Of a DNA stretch of 5,919 nucleotides, positions 1-5,912 are shown piece after piece. Position 1 is the stretch's first letter; the number at the start of each line of letters is the position of its first letter. Made by a program: the position numbers and the translations under genes. This stretch comes from an uncultured Varibaculum sp. (GTDB taxonomy: Bacteria; Actinomycetota; Actinomycetes; Actinomycetales; Actinomycetaceae), in assembly GCA_947255165.1 (NCBI GenBank), contig CAMYFZ010000079.1, positions 1 to 5,919 on the forward strand, read 5' to 3'. A model generated the notes under the pieces. It was not told where the DNA came from. It did not search any database and saw only the letters and a list, made by a program, of their open reading frames with translations.

Positions 1-230
1 ATTTGGGTTGGAAAAAATGGGCGAAACGGCTAACCAAGTATTACCGGGAAATGGAAAAGCTGTTTAGCCCGGATTTGTTCGTAGTAGGTGGTGGGGTATC
101 CCGCAAACACGAGAAATTCTTGCCGCTAATTGACATTTCTACCCCGATTATTCCCGCCGAGTTGCGAAATACCGCCGGGATTGTAGGGGCAGCGGCTGCC
201 GGTGCTGCTCGCCAACACAAACAGGGATAA
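1..230 (+). CDS. ppgK: Polyphosphate glucokinase, C-terminal 75 codons (5' end outside window)
   Basis: This is the C-terminal part of a ROK-family sugar kinase, most likely the actinobacterial polyphosphate/ATP-dependent glucokinase, a cytoplasmic enzyme that phosphorylates glucose to glucose 6-phosphate. The reading frame is open from the left edge (bases 1-2 finish a codon) to TAA at 228-230, so the true start lies upstream; the TTG at 3 is an internal Leu codon. Seen directly: the ROK C-terminal glycine stretch LFVVGGGVSRKHEKFLPLI, then TPIIPAELRNTAGIVGAAAAG, which matches the usual ending of PPGK proteins. The catalytic Asp, the ROK signature and the zinc-binding cysteines would lie upstream and cannot be checked. 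A hairpin terminator follows 24 nt after the stop, so transcription probably ends here. A plain ATP-dependent ROK glucokinase is the alternative, but the AELRNTAGIVGAA ending favours PPGK. Confidence 0.87.
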   Translation, partial: LGWKKWAKRLTKYYREMEKLFSPDLFVVGGGVSRKHEKFLPLIDISTPIIPAELRNTAGIVGAAAAGAARQHKQG

Positions 231-253
231 CTAACCCAGTTTTAGCTTTTGAG

Positions 254-292
254 AGGGTGCGCCCGGGGTTTTAAGCGTCGGGCGCACCCTTT
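254..292 (+). terminator. Rho-independent terminator after ppgK
   Basis: A perfect 12-bp inverted repeat has arms AGGGTGCGCCCG (254-265) and CGGGCGCACCCT (279-290), with a 13-nt loop. It begins 24 nt after the ppgK stop. The stem is very GC-rich but the T tract is short (TTT at 290-292, then GCTGGT), so termination may be less than complete. The position between convergent genes fits a terminator for the plus-strand gene. Confidence 0.75.
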
Positions 293-304
293 GCTGGTAT
301 CAAG

Positions 305-331
305 TATCAAGAAAATCGGGATACCCGGTTT
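305..331 (-). terminator. Possible weak terminator for the minus-strand membrane protein gene
   Basis: Read on the minus strand, a short hairpin (CGGG/CCCG with a TAT loop, extended by AAA/TTT across one C-A mismatch; plus positions 313-331) runs into ATTTTCTTGATAC, a modest U-rich tract. It lies 54 nt past the stop of the membrane protein gene at 386. The stem is short, so this is a tentative call. The longer inverted repeat at 333-369 is closer to the stop but is not followed by a T tract. Confidence 0.33.
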
Positions 332-332
332 C

Positions 333-369
333 AATCAGGTTGATCGCGATAATTTGCAGCAACCTGATT
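333..369. repeat. 10-bp perfect inverted repeat in the convergent spacer
   Basis: Arms AATCAGGTTG (333-342) and CAACCTGATT (360-369) are perfect reverse complements around a 17-nt loop. The repeat sits 16 nt beyond the stop of the minus-strand gene and upstream (on the plus strand) of nothing coding. Neither strand has a T run directly after the arm, so it is not a classic intrinsic terminator. It may form an mRNA 3'-end hairpin that cooperates with the smaller hairpin at 313-331; a protein-binding palindrome is also possible. Confidence 0.5.
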
Positions 370-385
370 CGTCTAGGTTTCCCTA

Positions 386-1255
386 TTAGTTATTGCCAGA
401 AGCGCTGGGCTCCGGGCTGGAGCTGGGCTGCTCTGCGCCACCGGTACTGGGCGTTTTCGAAGGGGTCTCTTTGGTAGTGGCGGGTGCCGCAGGCGTCGTT
501 CGGGTAGCGCTCGGTTGCTGGGTGGGTTGAGTCCTCGTGGGTGCAGTGGTACTAGGCTCACTGGTCTCCGGGGTGGAAAGGGTAGTCTCCGGTTCCGAAG
601 GACTGGTAGTAACGCTTTCAGAGGTCGTGGTTTCCGGTTCATTCGGTGGCATCACTTGCTGAGAGGAGATCATTAGCGCCACGACCATAACTGCTCCCGC
701 CAGTAGAACCACAATGGCGGTTACAATCCCCACCACTTTCAATAACCGGCGTTTATCGGCGCGTTCTTCCTCGTATTCTTGCTCTTCGCGCAGTTTTTCT
801 TCATCGCTCTGGGGATCGTAGGCGGGTGGAATTCCCTGTGGAAAAGAATCCACTTGCGGGGTGGCCGCGGCCGGATCAATCGGCGGCAACTGGGTGGTTG
901 CGGCTGTCGATGCTGGAGGGGGTACCTCGGTGTCACCAGGAACCTGGGTACCGGCGGAATGGGCGGGGACATAATCAGTTGTGGCTGGGGAGGCGGGCGC
1001 GGGCGTTTTAACCGGCGGAATCACTTCAGTTTGATAGTCTCCAGCCATCGCCGCAGCATCAGGAACTGCGGAAGGAGCGCCCGCAGGCGGGTTTGGTACC
1101 GAGATTTTTCTTTGCGCGGCACTGTCAACATCGGGTTGCGCGGCACGGCGAGTAATCCGCCGGTTGGTTTGATGGCCACGCGGAACGTAGGCGTTCGCCA
1201 TCGCTCCGCCCGGCAGATATTCGGTAGGTTTATCGTCTGAGGCATCTTTGCTCAT
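386..1255 (-). CDS. Proline/threonine-rich single-pass membrane protein of unknown function, 289 aa
   Basis: I do not recognise this family. Residues 1-150 are low-complexity, rich in Pro, Ala and Thr, and without an obvious folded domain. Short motifs recur: TEYLP (11-15), TEVIP (76-80), TDYVP (93-97), TTQLP (120-124), with related TQVP (103-106) and TEVP (109-112). Residues 151-170 form a highly charged stretch rich in Glu and then Lys/Arg, probably helical. One membrane segment follows (about 171-196, LLKVVGIVTAIVVLLAGAV...). The basic residues just before it (K168, R169, R170, K173) predict the N-terminus in the cytoplasm. The outer tail (197-289) is almost entirely Thr, Ser, Pro, Glu and Gln, with EPETT repeated at 206 and 221. 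It resembles a wall-spanning stalk but has no sorting signal. There are no cysteines. The ATG at 1255 has GGGAG (1260-1264) 4 nt upstream. The gene diverges from fumC and converges on ppgK. A kinase substrate or an envelope-linked scaffold is possible; no function can be assigned. Confidence 0.82.
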   Translation of the reverse strand: MSKDASDDKPTEYLPGGAMANAYVPRGHQTNRRITRRAAQPDVDSAAQRKISVPNPPAGAPSAVPDAAAMAGDYQTEVIPPVKTPAPASPATTDYVPAHSAGTQVPGDTEVPPPASTAATTQLPPIDPAAATPQVDSFPQGIPPAYDPQSDEEKLREEQEYEEERADKRRLLKVVGIVTAIVVLLAGAVMVVALMISSQQVMPPNEPETTTSESVTTSPSEPETTLSTPETSEPSTTAPTRTQPTQQPSATRTTPAAPATTKETPSKTPSTGGAEQPSSSPEPSASGNN

Positions 1256-1426
1256 GGTGCTCCCGCTTTCTGTCGCTAGTTACAGTCTAAGCTGTTGAGC
1301 CTGTCGGGGAGGCAAATACCCTATCCAATAGTGATTTTCGCCAGGTTTTAGGGGGACTATTCACTGTAAACCCCGGTAGGGTAGAAGGTAAGTACCAACT
1401 GTTCACTAACACTAAAGGAGTTACCC
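1256..1426. promoter_or_regulatory. Divergent promoter region between the membrane protein gene and fumC
   Basis: Both flanking genes start outward from this 171-bp spacer, so it must carry two promoters. The boxes are only weakly visible. For fumC, TTGAGC (1295-1300) and TACCCT (1317-1322) with a 16-nt spacer would give a leader of about 100 nt; TATTCA (1358-1363) with TTTTCG (1335-1340) is an alternative. For the minus-strand gene, TAGACT (reverse complement of 1284-1289) is a possible -10 of the TANNNT type without a good -35. TTCACT occurs at 1360-1365 and 1402-1407, and its inverse core AGTGA at 1330-1334. No riboswitch or attenuator hairpin is evident. Confidence 0.45.
1414..1420 (+). 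promoter_or_regulatory. Shine-Dalgarno site of fumC
   Basis: AAAGGAG lies 6 nt before the GTG at 1427. It fixes the GTG as the start over the in-frame ATG at codon 12, which would cut into the conserved N-terminal sequence [14 protein letters not shown]. Confidence 0.85.
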
Positions 1427-2827
1427 GTGAGCGAAGAATATCGCATTGAGCATGACACTATGGGGGAAGTTCGAGTTCCTAAGGACGCCCTCTACGCAGC
1501 CCAAACCCAAAGGGCGGTAGAAAATTTCCCCATTTCCGGCCGTACCCTTTCCAGCCACCACATTGCGGCTTTAGGACAAATCAAACGGGCAGCGGCAATC
1601 GCTAACGCTGAACTAGAGGTTATCGATTCCGAAACCCGTGACGCTATTGTCAAAGGCGCGGAAGAGGTTATCGCCGGTAAACACGATGACCAGTTCCCGA
1701 TCGATATTTTCCAGACTGGTTCCGGTACCTCCTCGAATATGAACACCAACGAGGTCGTCGCCACTTTGGCCACTGGTTTTAAAGGCAGCCAGGTTCACCC
1801 TAATGACCATGTGAACGCTTCCCAGTCCTCTAATGACGTGTTCCCCTCCTCGATTCATATTGCCGCCTACGAGGCAGTCGAGCATGCTCTGCTCCCGAAG
1901 CTAGATCAGCTGGCAACCAGCCTAGAAAAGAAAGCCGAAGAGTTCGCCAATATCGTTAAGGCAGGGCGCACCCACCTGATGGATGCCACCCCAATCATGC
2001 TGGGACAAGAGTTCTCCGGATACGCCACCCAGGTACGTAAGGGAATTGACCGGGTCAAGGACGCAGAAAAGAACCTGGCAGAGCTACCTTTGGGGGGCAC
2101 TGCCGTCGGTACCGGGATTAACACTCCGGAGGGTTTCTCGGAGCGGGTTATTGCCCTAATCGCCGAGAACATGGATTTGCCGTTCCGTCAGGCCGAGAAC
2201 CATTTCGAAGCCCAAGCCGCGCAGGATTCCTTGGTAGAAATGTCCGGCGCATTGCGGGTAGTGGCAGTTTCCTTCGTGAAAATCGCCAATGATTTGCGTT
2301 GGGCATCTTCCGGGCCGCGCTGCGGCCTCGGCGAAATCACTTTGCCGGATCTGCAGCCGGGCTCTTCGATTATGCCCGGCAAAATTAACCCGGTATTGCC
2401 CGAGGCAACCGTACAGGTAGCTGCCCAGGTAATCGGTAACGATCAGACGATTGCTTTCGCGGGCGCGCAAGGCAACTTTGACCTGTTGGTGATGCTGCCG
2501 GTGATGGCAGTGGACCTGCTAGAGTCGATTAACTGCCTGGGAGCGGTTGCCGGTCTGCTCGCCGAGCGCTGCGTAGATGGTATCGTGGCTAACCCGGAGC
2601 ACTGCCTGGAACTGGCAGAATCTTCGGCTTCGATTGTGACTCCGCTGAACCGTTACATCGGCTATGAAAATGCCGCTAAAATCGCCAAGCACGCAGTGAA
2701 AGAGAAGATGACGGTCAAGGAATCTGCTCTGGATCTGGGATTTGTTGAGCGCGGGGAAATCAGTGAGGAAGATTTAGATAAAGCCCTAAATGTTGCCGAC
2801 ATGACTCACCCGAAAGCCGGAAAGTAA
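1427..2827 (+). CDS. fumC: Fumarate hydratase, class II
   Basis: This cytoplasmic TCA-cycle enzyme reversibly hydrates fumarate to L-malate. It is the iron-sulfur-free homotetrameric type of the fumarase/aspartase superfamily. The full 466 residues match the usual class II length (E. coli FumC 467). Visible landmarks: [14 protein letters not shown] near the start; [14 protein letters not shown] (97-110); [10 protein letters not shown] (128-137); [10 protein letters not shown] (180-189) with H183 as the conserved active-site His; [14 protein letters not shown] (258-271); [10 protein letters not shown] (295-304); and the signature [11 protein letters not shown] (312-322) with the catalytic Ser at 313/314. 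Gly at 318 (MPGK rather than aspartase MPAK) and the RCG before LGEI favour fumarase over aspartate ammonia-lyase. NPVLPEA (321-327) is the actinobacterial form. The start is GTG with a strong Shine-Dalgarno. The gene appears monocistronic: it diverges from its left neighbour and ends at a strong hairpin 9 nt after TAA. Confidence 0.97.
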   Translation: MSEEYRIEHDTMGEVRVPKDALYAAQTQRAVENFPISGRTLSSHHIAALGQIKRAAAIANAELEVIDSETRDAIVKGAEEVIAGKHDDQFPIDIFQTGSGTSSNMNTNEVVATLATGFKGSQVHPNDHVNASQSSNDVFPSSIHIAAYEAVEHALLPKLDQLATSLEKKAEEFANIVKAGRTHLMDATPIMLGQEFSGYATQVRKGIDRVKDAEKNLAELPLGGTAVGTGINTPEGFSERVIALIAENMDLPFRQAENHFEAQAAQDSLVEMSGALRVVAVSFVKIANDLRWASSGPRCGLGEITLPDLQPGSSIMPGKINPVLPEATVQVAAQVIGNDQTIAFAGAQGNFDLLVMLPVMAVDLLESINCLGAVAGLLAERCVDGIVANPEHCLELAESSASIVTPLNRYIGYENAAKIAKHAVKEKMTVKESALDLGFVERGEISEEDLDKALNVADMTHPKAGK

Positions 2828-2836
2828 ATAGCAACT

Positions 2837-2889
2837 AAACTAAGGCCGCGCCTGCCAGTAAATATCCTGGCAGGCGCGGCCTTAGTTTT
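2837..2889. terminator. Bidirectional terminator between fumC and the convergent operon
   Basis: A perfect 22-bp inverted repeat (arms 2837-2858 and 2867-2888) encloses an 8-nt loop, TAAATATC. The core is GC-rich (CCGCGCCTGCCAG), flanked by AAACTAAGG on the left and CCTTAGTTTT on the right. On the plus strand the stem ends in TTAGTTTTG 9 nt after the fumC stop. On the minus strand it ends in CTTAGTTTAGTT, 121 nt past the exonuclease stop. The symmetrical A and T flanks and the convergent setting fit use in both directions, with the plus direction better placed. Confidence 0.9.
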
Positions 2890-2953
2890 GCACCATTAGC
2901 CGAAAATCTCGCCAAATAAGTAGTGCGTTGCAGCAGGCTTTAGTCAAATCTGC

Positions 2954-2972
2954 GCTGACGCTCAGCCTTTTT
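2954..2972 (+). terminator. Possible second, backup terminator on the plus strand
   Basis: A small hairpin (GCTGA 2954-2958, loop CGC, TCAGC 2962-2966) is followed directly by CTTTTT (2967-2972). The stem is only 5 bp, but the T tract is better than that of the main terminator upstream. It may catch fumC read-through before it enters the antisense of the exonuclease gene. The rest of 2890-3009 shows no gene or other clear signal. Confidence 0.4.
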
Positions 2973-3009
2973 AGGCCGGGACAGCTAAGACTTCTTACGA
3001 GTCCACGCC

Positions 3010-3855
3010 TTAAATCTCATAGCTAACCACTACGGGGGCATGATCGGAAAAACGCTGGTCGTAGGCTTCGGCGCGATCAACTTGCTGGCTGCGCGCCAGC
3101 TCAGCCAAACGCGGGGTCACTAGCTGATAGTCGATGCGCCACCCGGCATCATTATCGAAGGCTTTACCCCGCCATGACCACCAGGAATATGGCCCTTGCA
3201 CCTCACCGGCGAGGGTGCGCACCGCGTCAACCCACCCTTGTTCGCGCCAGCGATCTAAGAAGGCGATTTCCTCATCCAGCACTCCGGCGCGTTTATTGTG
3301 GTTCGGTTTCCAGTTCTTAATATCCCTCTCGGTATGCACCACATTAAAATCCCCAGCTACCAGCACTAAGGGCTCCCCATTTTCTGAGGAGGAACCGGCG
3401 GGAAGTAAGTGCTCTAGGCGTTCCCCGATCCGCTCTAGGTGCGCCATTTTATGTTCTTGCTTTTCGGTTCCCACTTCCCCGGAATGGAAATATGCGGAGA
3501 TCACTCGCAGCCGCTTATCCTCTGCGCCATCGGCTTTGTCCCGAGCAATAACCGCCTCTAACCAGCGCCCTCCATCTTGGGGAACTTCGACCGGAACCGT
3601 ATCGGCCTCTGCTGCTTCTAAACGCCAAGGCGATGATTTACGAACTGCGACCGCCACTCCGGCGCGTCCTTTTAGTTGCGAGGCATTTACTGCTACCTGC
3701 CAGTTATCCCCGAATAGTTCGGCGGTAATGTCTTCGCTGGCCCGTACTTCTTGGGCCAGCACCACATCGGGTGCAGATCGTTCTAGCCAACTGTCCATTC
3801 CTTTACGGAAGGCCGCCCGGATCCCATTAACGTTAACCGTGGCAATCTTGAGCAT
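3010..3855 (-). CDS. xthA: Exodeoxyribonuclease III / AP endonuclease (EEP family)
   Basis: This Mg-dependent DNA repair nuclease cuts 5' to abasic sites and typically has 3'-5' exonuclease and 3'-phosphatase activity in base-excision repair. The 281 residues are close to E. coli ExoIII (268). All core motifs of the endonuclease/exonuclease/phosphatase fold are in order: NVNGIRA (8-14, N10 near the metal), QEVR (35-38, metal ligand E36), AYFHSGE (121-127, Y122 in the position of the active-site Tyr), GDFNV (168-172, D169 and N171), the lysine-rich HNKRAGVLDEE region (186-196), GWRIDYQLV (238-246, D242) and SDHAPVVV (270-277, catalytic D271-H272). The ATG has AAAGGGGA 4-5 nt upstream. The gene is last in the minus-strand cluster, 26 nt after the lipoprotein gene, so it is probably co-transcribed from the folD promoter outside the window. 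The symbol exoA is also used for this family; which subtype it is was not resolved. Confidence 0.95.
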   Translation of the reverse strand: MLKIATVNVNGIRAAFRKGMDSWLERSAPDVVLAQEVRASEDITAELFGDNWQVAVNASQLKGRAGVAVAVRKSSPWRLEAAEADTVPVEVPQDGGRWLEAVIARDKADGAEDKRLRVISAYFHSGEVGTEKQEHKMAHLERIGERLEHLLPAGSSSENGEPLVLVAGDFNVVHTERDIKNWKPNHNKRAGVLDEEIAFLDRWREQGWVDAVRTLAGEVQGPYSWWSWRGKAFDNDAGWRIDYQLVTPRLAELARSQQVDRAEAYDQRFSDHAPVVVSYEI

Positions 3856-3881
3856 GTTTCCCCTTTGTCTTGCTTCCGGCC

Positions 3882-4991
3882 CTAACCTTGGTGAGCCCCT
3901 AGTTTTGTAATATCTATTTTCCCGCTGTCAATCTGGCTGCGAATCCCGGCTAGTTCGGCGGTGAGGCTATCAGAGAACCTGGGAGCATAATCGCCCCAAC
4001 CAGCCAGTTTAACTCCGGAGTTCTTTAGGGTCCCCAAATAATCTTTCCCGGCAACGGAGCCGGTTTTCAGCTGTTTCATTAGCTCTTTTACGCAGCCGGA
4101 AGGGTCAATAACCGTAGAAGTGAGGATATTTGCTTTCAGCTGCGGAGAGGCAGCGGCCAAGTCTTGTCCATTCCAGATCGCGGCAGCATCTTTTCCGGCT
4201 AGCCCCTCGACCACGGCGGATTCCCCCGGGGGTGCCATTACAAAAATCACGTCCACCTGCGCATCAGCCAATTTTATAAGCTGATCGTGTAGCTGGGCGC
4301 TTGCTACCCGCACCGGCCCCCCGGCGCTTTGATCCCACGCAGCCAGGGTTATACCCGAACCTTTGAATTGGTTGTAGTATTCGACCCCGAGCCGAAAGCC
4401 GTTCGCCCAGGAAAATGCAGTATCAATACCCGGATTCACGTCCGCGTTCTTCGCGGTGTTCTCTGACGCTAAATCGCTGACTGCCCCCACGCGGCCGCTC
4501 TTGGTAACCCCGGCGGCAGCATATCCAGCTAGGAACGCTGGCTGACGCAAATCAAAATCGATCCCGCTGGCATTGGCTAACGCTTTAGTCTTCCCGATTG
4601 CTCCCATAACCGCAAAATTTATATCTGCGTAACTTTTGGCGATCTGTACCAGGTCCCCCGCAAATCCGGGTTCTAAAGAAAGCACATTTTTACATTTCTT
4701 TTCCCGCAGCTTTCCGGCAATCTCTTCCGCTTTTTCCACGCTGAGATTAACGGGCTTAGCTACCTGTTTATTAGCGGGATCCGCCAAGGCATCCCCCATC
4801 GCCTTCCCCAACTCCACGGCTCTAATATCTTGCGAATTCTTTTTTTCTAGAAGGCAAAAAGCTCCGCTGGTATTAGCTGCTACCGTCGGCTTGGGGCTGG
4901 GGGTGGCTTTCGGTGAGGATGCACAGGCACCCAGAGTGAGCGCCAGAGTAAGCGCCCAAGTTAAGCCAACCGAAACTTTCCGCAAACGCAT
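3882..4991 (-). CDS. BMP/PnrA-like ABC transporter substrate-binding lipoprotein
   Basis: This is a secreted, lipid-anchored solute-binding protein of 369 residues, probably of the BMP (PnrA/Med) family whose studied members bind nucleosides for ABC import. The signal peptide has basic MRLRK, a hydrophobic core (about 7-20) and a lipobox LGAC with the lipidated Cys at 23, followed by a Pro/Thr/Ser linker (24-42). Family hallmarks: DLRQPAFLAGYAAAGVTKSGRVGAVS (split as DLRQPAFLAGYA 147-158 and TKSGRVGAVS 163-172), WANGFRLGVEYYN (195-207), DVIFVMAPPGESAVVEG (247-263) and AIWNGQD (271-277). The N-terminal lobe lacks the usual D-x-G-x-x-D-x-S-F-N ligand loop: FCLLEKKNSQDIRAVELG stands there. The usual GVDxDQ near 273-278 is also altered. 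GGGGA lies 8 nt before the ATG, overlapping the end of the folD region. No ATPase or permease gene adjoins it. The family call is good; the ligand is unknown, and a sensing role or use of a permease encoded elsewhere is possible. Confidence 0.85.
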   Translation of the reverse strand: MRLRKVSVGLTWALTLALTLGACASSPKATPSPKPTVAANTSGAFCLLEKKNSQDIRAVELGKAMGDALADPANKQVAKPVNLSVEKAEEIAGKLREKKCKNVLSLEPGFAGDLVQIAKSYADINFAVMGAIGKTKALANASGIDFDLRQPAFLAGYAAAGVTKSGRVGAVSDLASENTAKNADVNPGIDTAFSWANGFRLGVEYYNQFKGSGITLAAWDQSAGGPVRVASAQLHDQLIKLADAQVDVIFVMAPPGESAVVEGLAGKDAAAIWNGQDLAAASPQLKANILTSTVIDPSGCVKELMKQLKTGSVAGKDYLGTLKNSGVKLAGWGDYAPRFSDSLTAELAGIRSQIDSGKIDITKLGAHQG

Positions 4992-5005
4992 CTACTGTTC
5001 CCCGC

Positions 5006-5908
5006 CTATTTTGCGTGCCGCATCGCGGTTTCTACTACGTTGAGCAGCAGATTTGCCCGGGTCATCGGGCCGATGCCTGCCGGGTTCGGCGAGAGCCAAC
5101 CCGCCACTTTATCTACCCCGTCGGCCACATCGCCCTCTAGCCGGGCTTTCCCGGTTTCCGGGTTCACGGCGCCGCGAGATACCCCCACATCCAGGACTGC
5201 TGCACCCTCTTTAACCATCTCAGGTTTTATAATTCCCGCAGATCCGGCGCAGGCAACAATCACGTCCGCCTGACGGGTTTGCTCAGCTAGATCACGGGTT
5301 CCCGTGTGGCAACAGGTAACGGTGGCATTAATATCTTTGCGGGTAAGCATTAAGGGCAGAGAACGACCCACGGTAGTGCCGCGTCCTACTACACATACCT
5401 GCGCGCCGTTTAGCGGCACTTGATATTGCTGCAGCAAATCGATACAGGCACGGGGGGTACAAGGCAGCGGCGAGGTTACCGGCTCTTTTACCCGCAGCAC
5501 TAGGCGTCCCAGGTTCATGGGGTGCAATCCGTCAGCATCCTTATCGGGATCAATCGCTTCTAGCACCTGGTTGACATCTACTTGGCGCGGCAGCGGCAGC
5601 TGCACAATATAGCCGGTACACGCCGGATTTTCATTGAGTTTTTCAATCTCGGCTAAAACCTCGGCGGTGGAAACCGTATCGGGCAGTTCCACCCGAATCG
5701 ACTCGATACCCACTTCGGCACAGTCGCGATGTTTACCTGCCACATAGGAAACCGATCCCGGGTCGGATCCCACCAAAATGGTGCCTAACCCCGGTTTAAT
5801 CCCCTGCTGATGCAGGCGGTCAACCTGCTGACGCATTTGTTCTTTCAATTCCCGAGCCCGCGCCGCCCCATCCAGCAAAATCGCGTCCCCGCTCCATCCT
5901 TTACGCAT
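5006..5908 (-). CDS. folD: Bifunctional methylenetetrahydrofolate dehydrogenase / methenyltetrahydrofolate cyclohydrolase
   Basis: FolD interconverts 5,10-methylene-, 5,10-methenyl- and 10-formyl-tetrahydrofolate with NADP(H), supplying formyl groups for purine synthesis and initiator tRNA. The protein is cytoplasmic, usually a dimer. Its 300 residues are slightly longer than the common 280-290, partly from the extra MRKGWSGD before the conserved AILLDG. Landmarks: [15 protein letters not shown] (54-68) with catalytic K59; GYIVQLPLP (99-107) with Q103; [17 protein letters not shown] (120-136) with the conserved Asp 126; [14 protein letters not shown] (146-159); the nucleotide-binding loop [16 protein letters not shown] (173-188); DVGVSR (240-245); and [30 protein letters not shown] (split at 259-272 and 273-288). 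The ATG at 5908 is supported by a perfect Shine-Dalgarno. It is the first visible gene of the minus-strand cluster, 14 nt before the lipoprotein gene. Confidence 0.97.
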   Translation of the reverse strand: MRKGWSGDAILLDGAARARELKEQMRQQVDRLHQQGIKPGLGTILVGSDPGSVSYVAGKHRDCAEVGIESIRVELPDTVSTAEVLAEIEKLNENPACTGYIVQLPLPRQVDVNQVLEAIDPDKDADGLHPMNLGRLVLRVKEPVTSPLPCTPRACIDLLQQYQVPLNGAQVCVVGRGTTVGRSLPLMLTRKDINATVTCCHTGTRDLAEQTRQADVIVACAGSAGIIKPEMVKEGAAVLDVGVSRGAVNPETGKARLEGDVADGVDKVAGWLSPNPAGIGPMTRANLLLNVVETAMRHAK

Positions 5909-5912
5909 CTTT

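Noticed and set aside
373..642. An 89-codon minus-strand frame overlapping the membrane protein gene
   Set aside because: It is an alternate frame of the Ser/Thr/Pro tail, an Arg/Pro/Leu-rich string with no recognisable features.
779..1240. A 153-codon open frame on the plus strand with a hydrophobic start
   Set aside because: It is antisense to the Pro/Thr-rich membrane protein gene. The Gly/Arg-rich product is what the complement of Pro/Ala codons gives, and the hydrophobic start is the complement of the Glu/Lys-rich stretch.
386..1255. Anti-sigma factor or LPxTG surface protein
   Set aside because: There is no zinc-binding His/Cys motif at the N-terminus, no N-terminal signal peptide and no LPxTG sorting signal at the C-terminus; only the single-pass layout is shared.
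1427..2827. Aspartate ammonia-lyase instead of fumarase
   Set aside because: The signature has MPGK, not MPAK, and [10 protein letters not shown] is fumarase-like; the [14 protein letters not shown] region also matches fumarase.
3134..3910. A 258-codon open frame on the plus strand
   Set aside because: It is antisense to the xthA gene, whose motifs are complete. Its predicted product is Ser/Arg/Pro-rich with no domain, and there is no sensible ribosome binding site; it is a shadow of codon bias.
4636..5043. A 135-codon plus-strand frame with a hydrophobic patch
   Set aside because: It lies antisense to the lipoprotein signal peptide and N-terminus, and the real gene on the other strand is well supported.
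3010..5908. A new multi-gene system in the folD-lipoprotein-xthA cluster
   Set aside because: Two of the three genes are standard housekeeping enzymes. Proximity alone does not show a joint function, so only the orphan lipoprotein is flagged.
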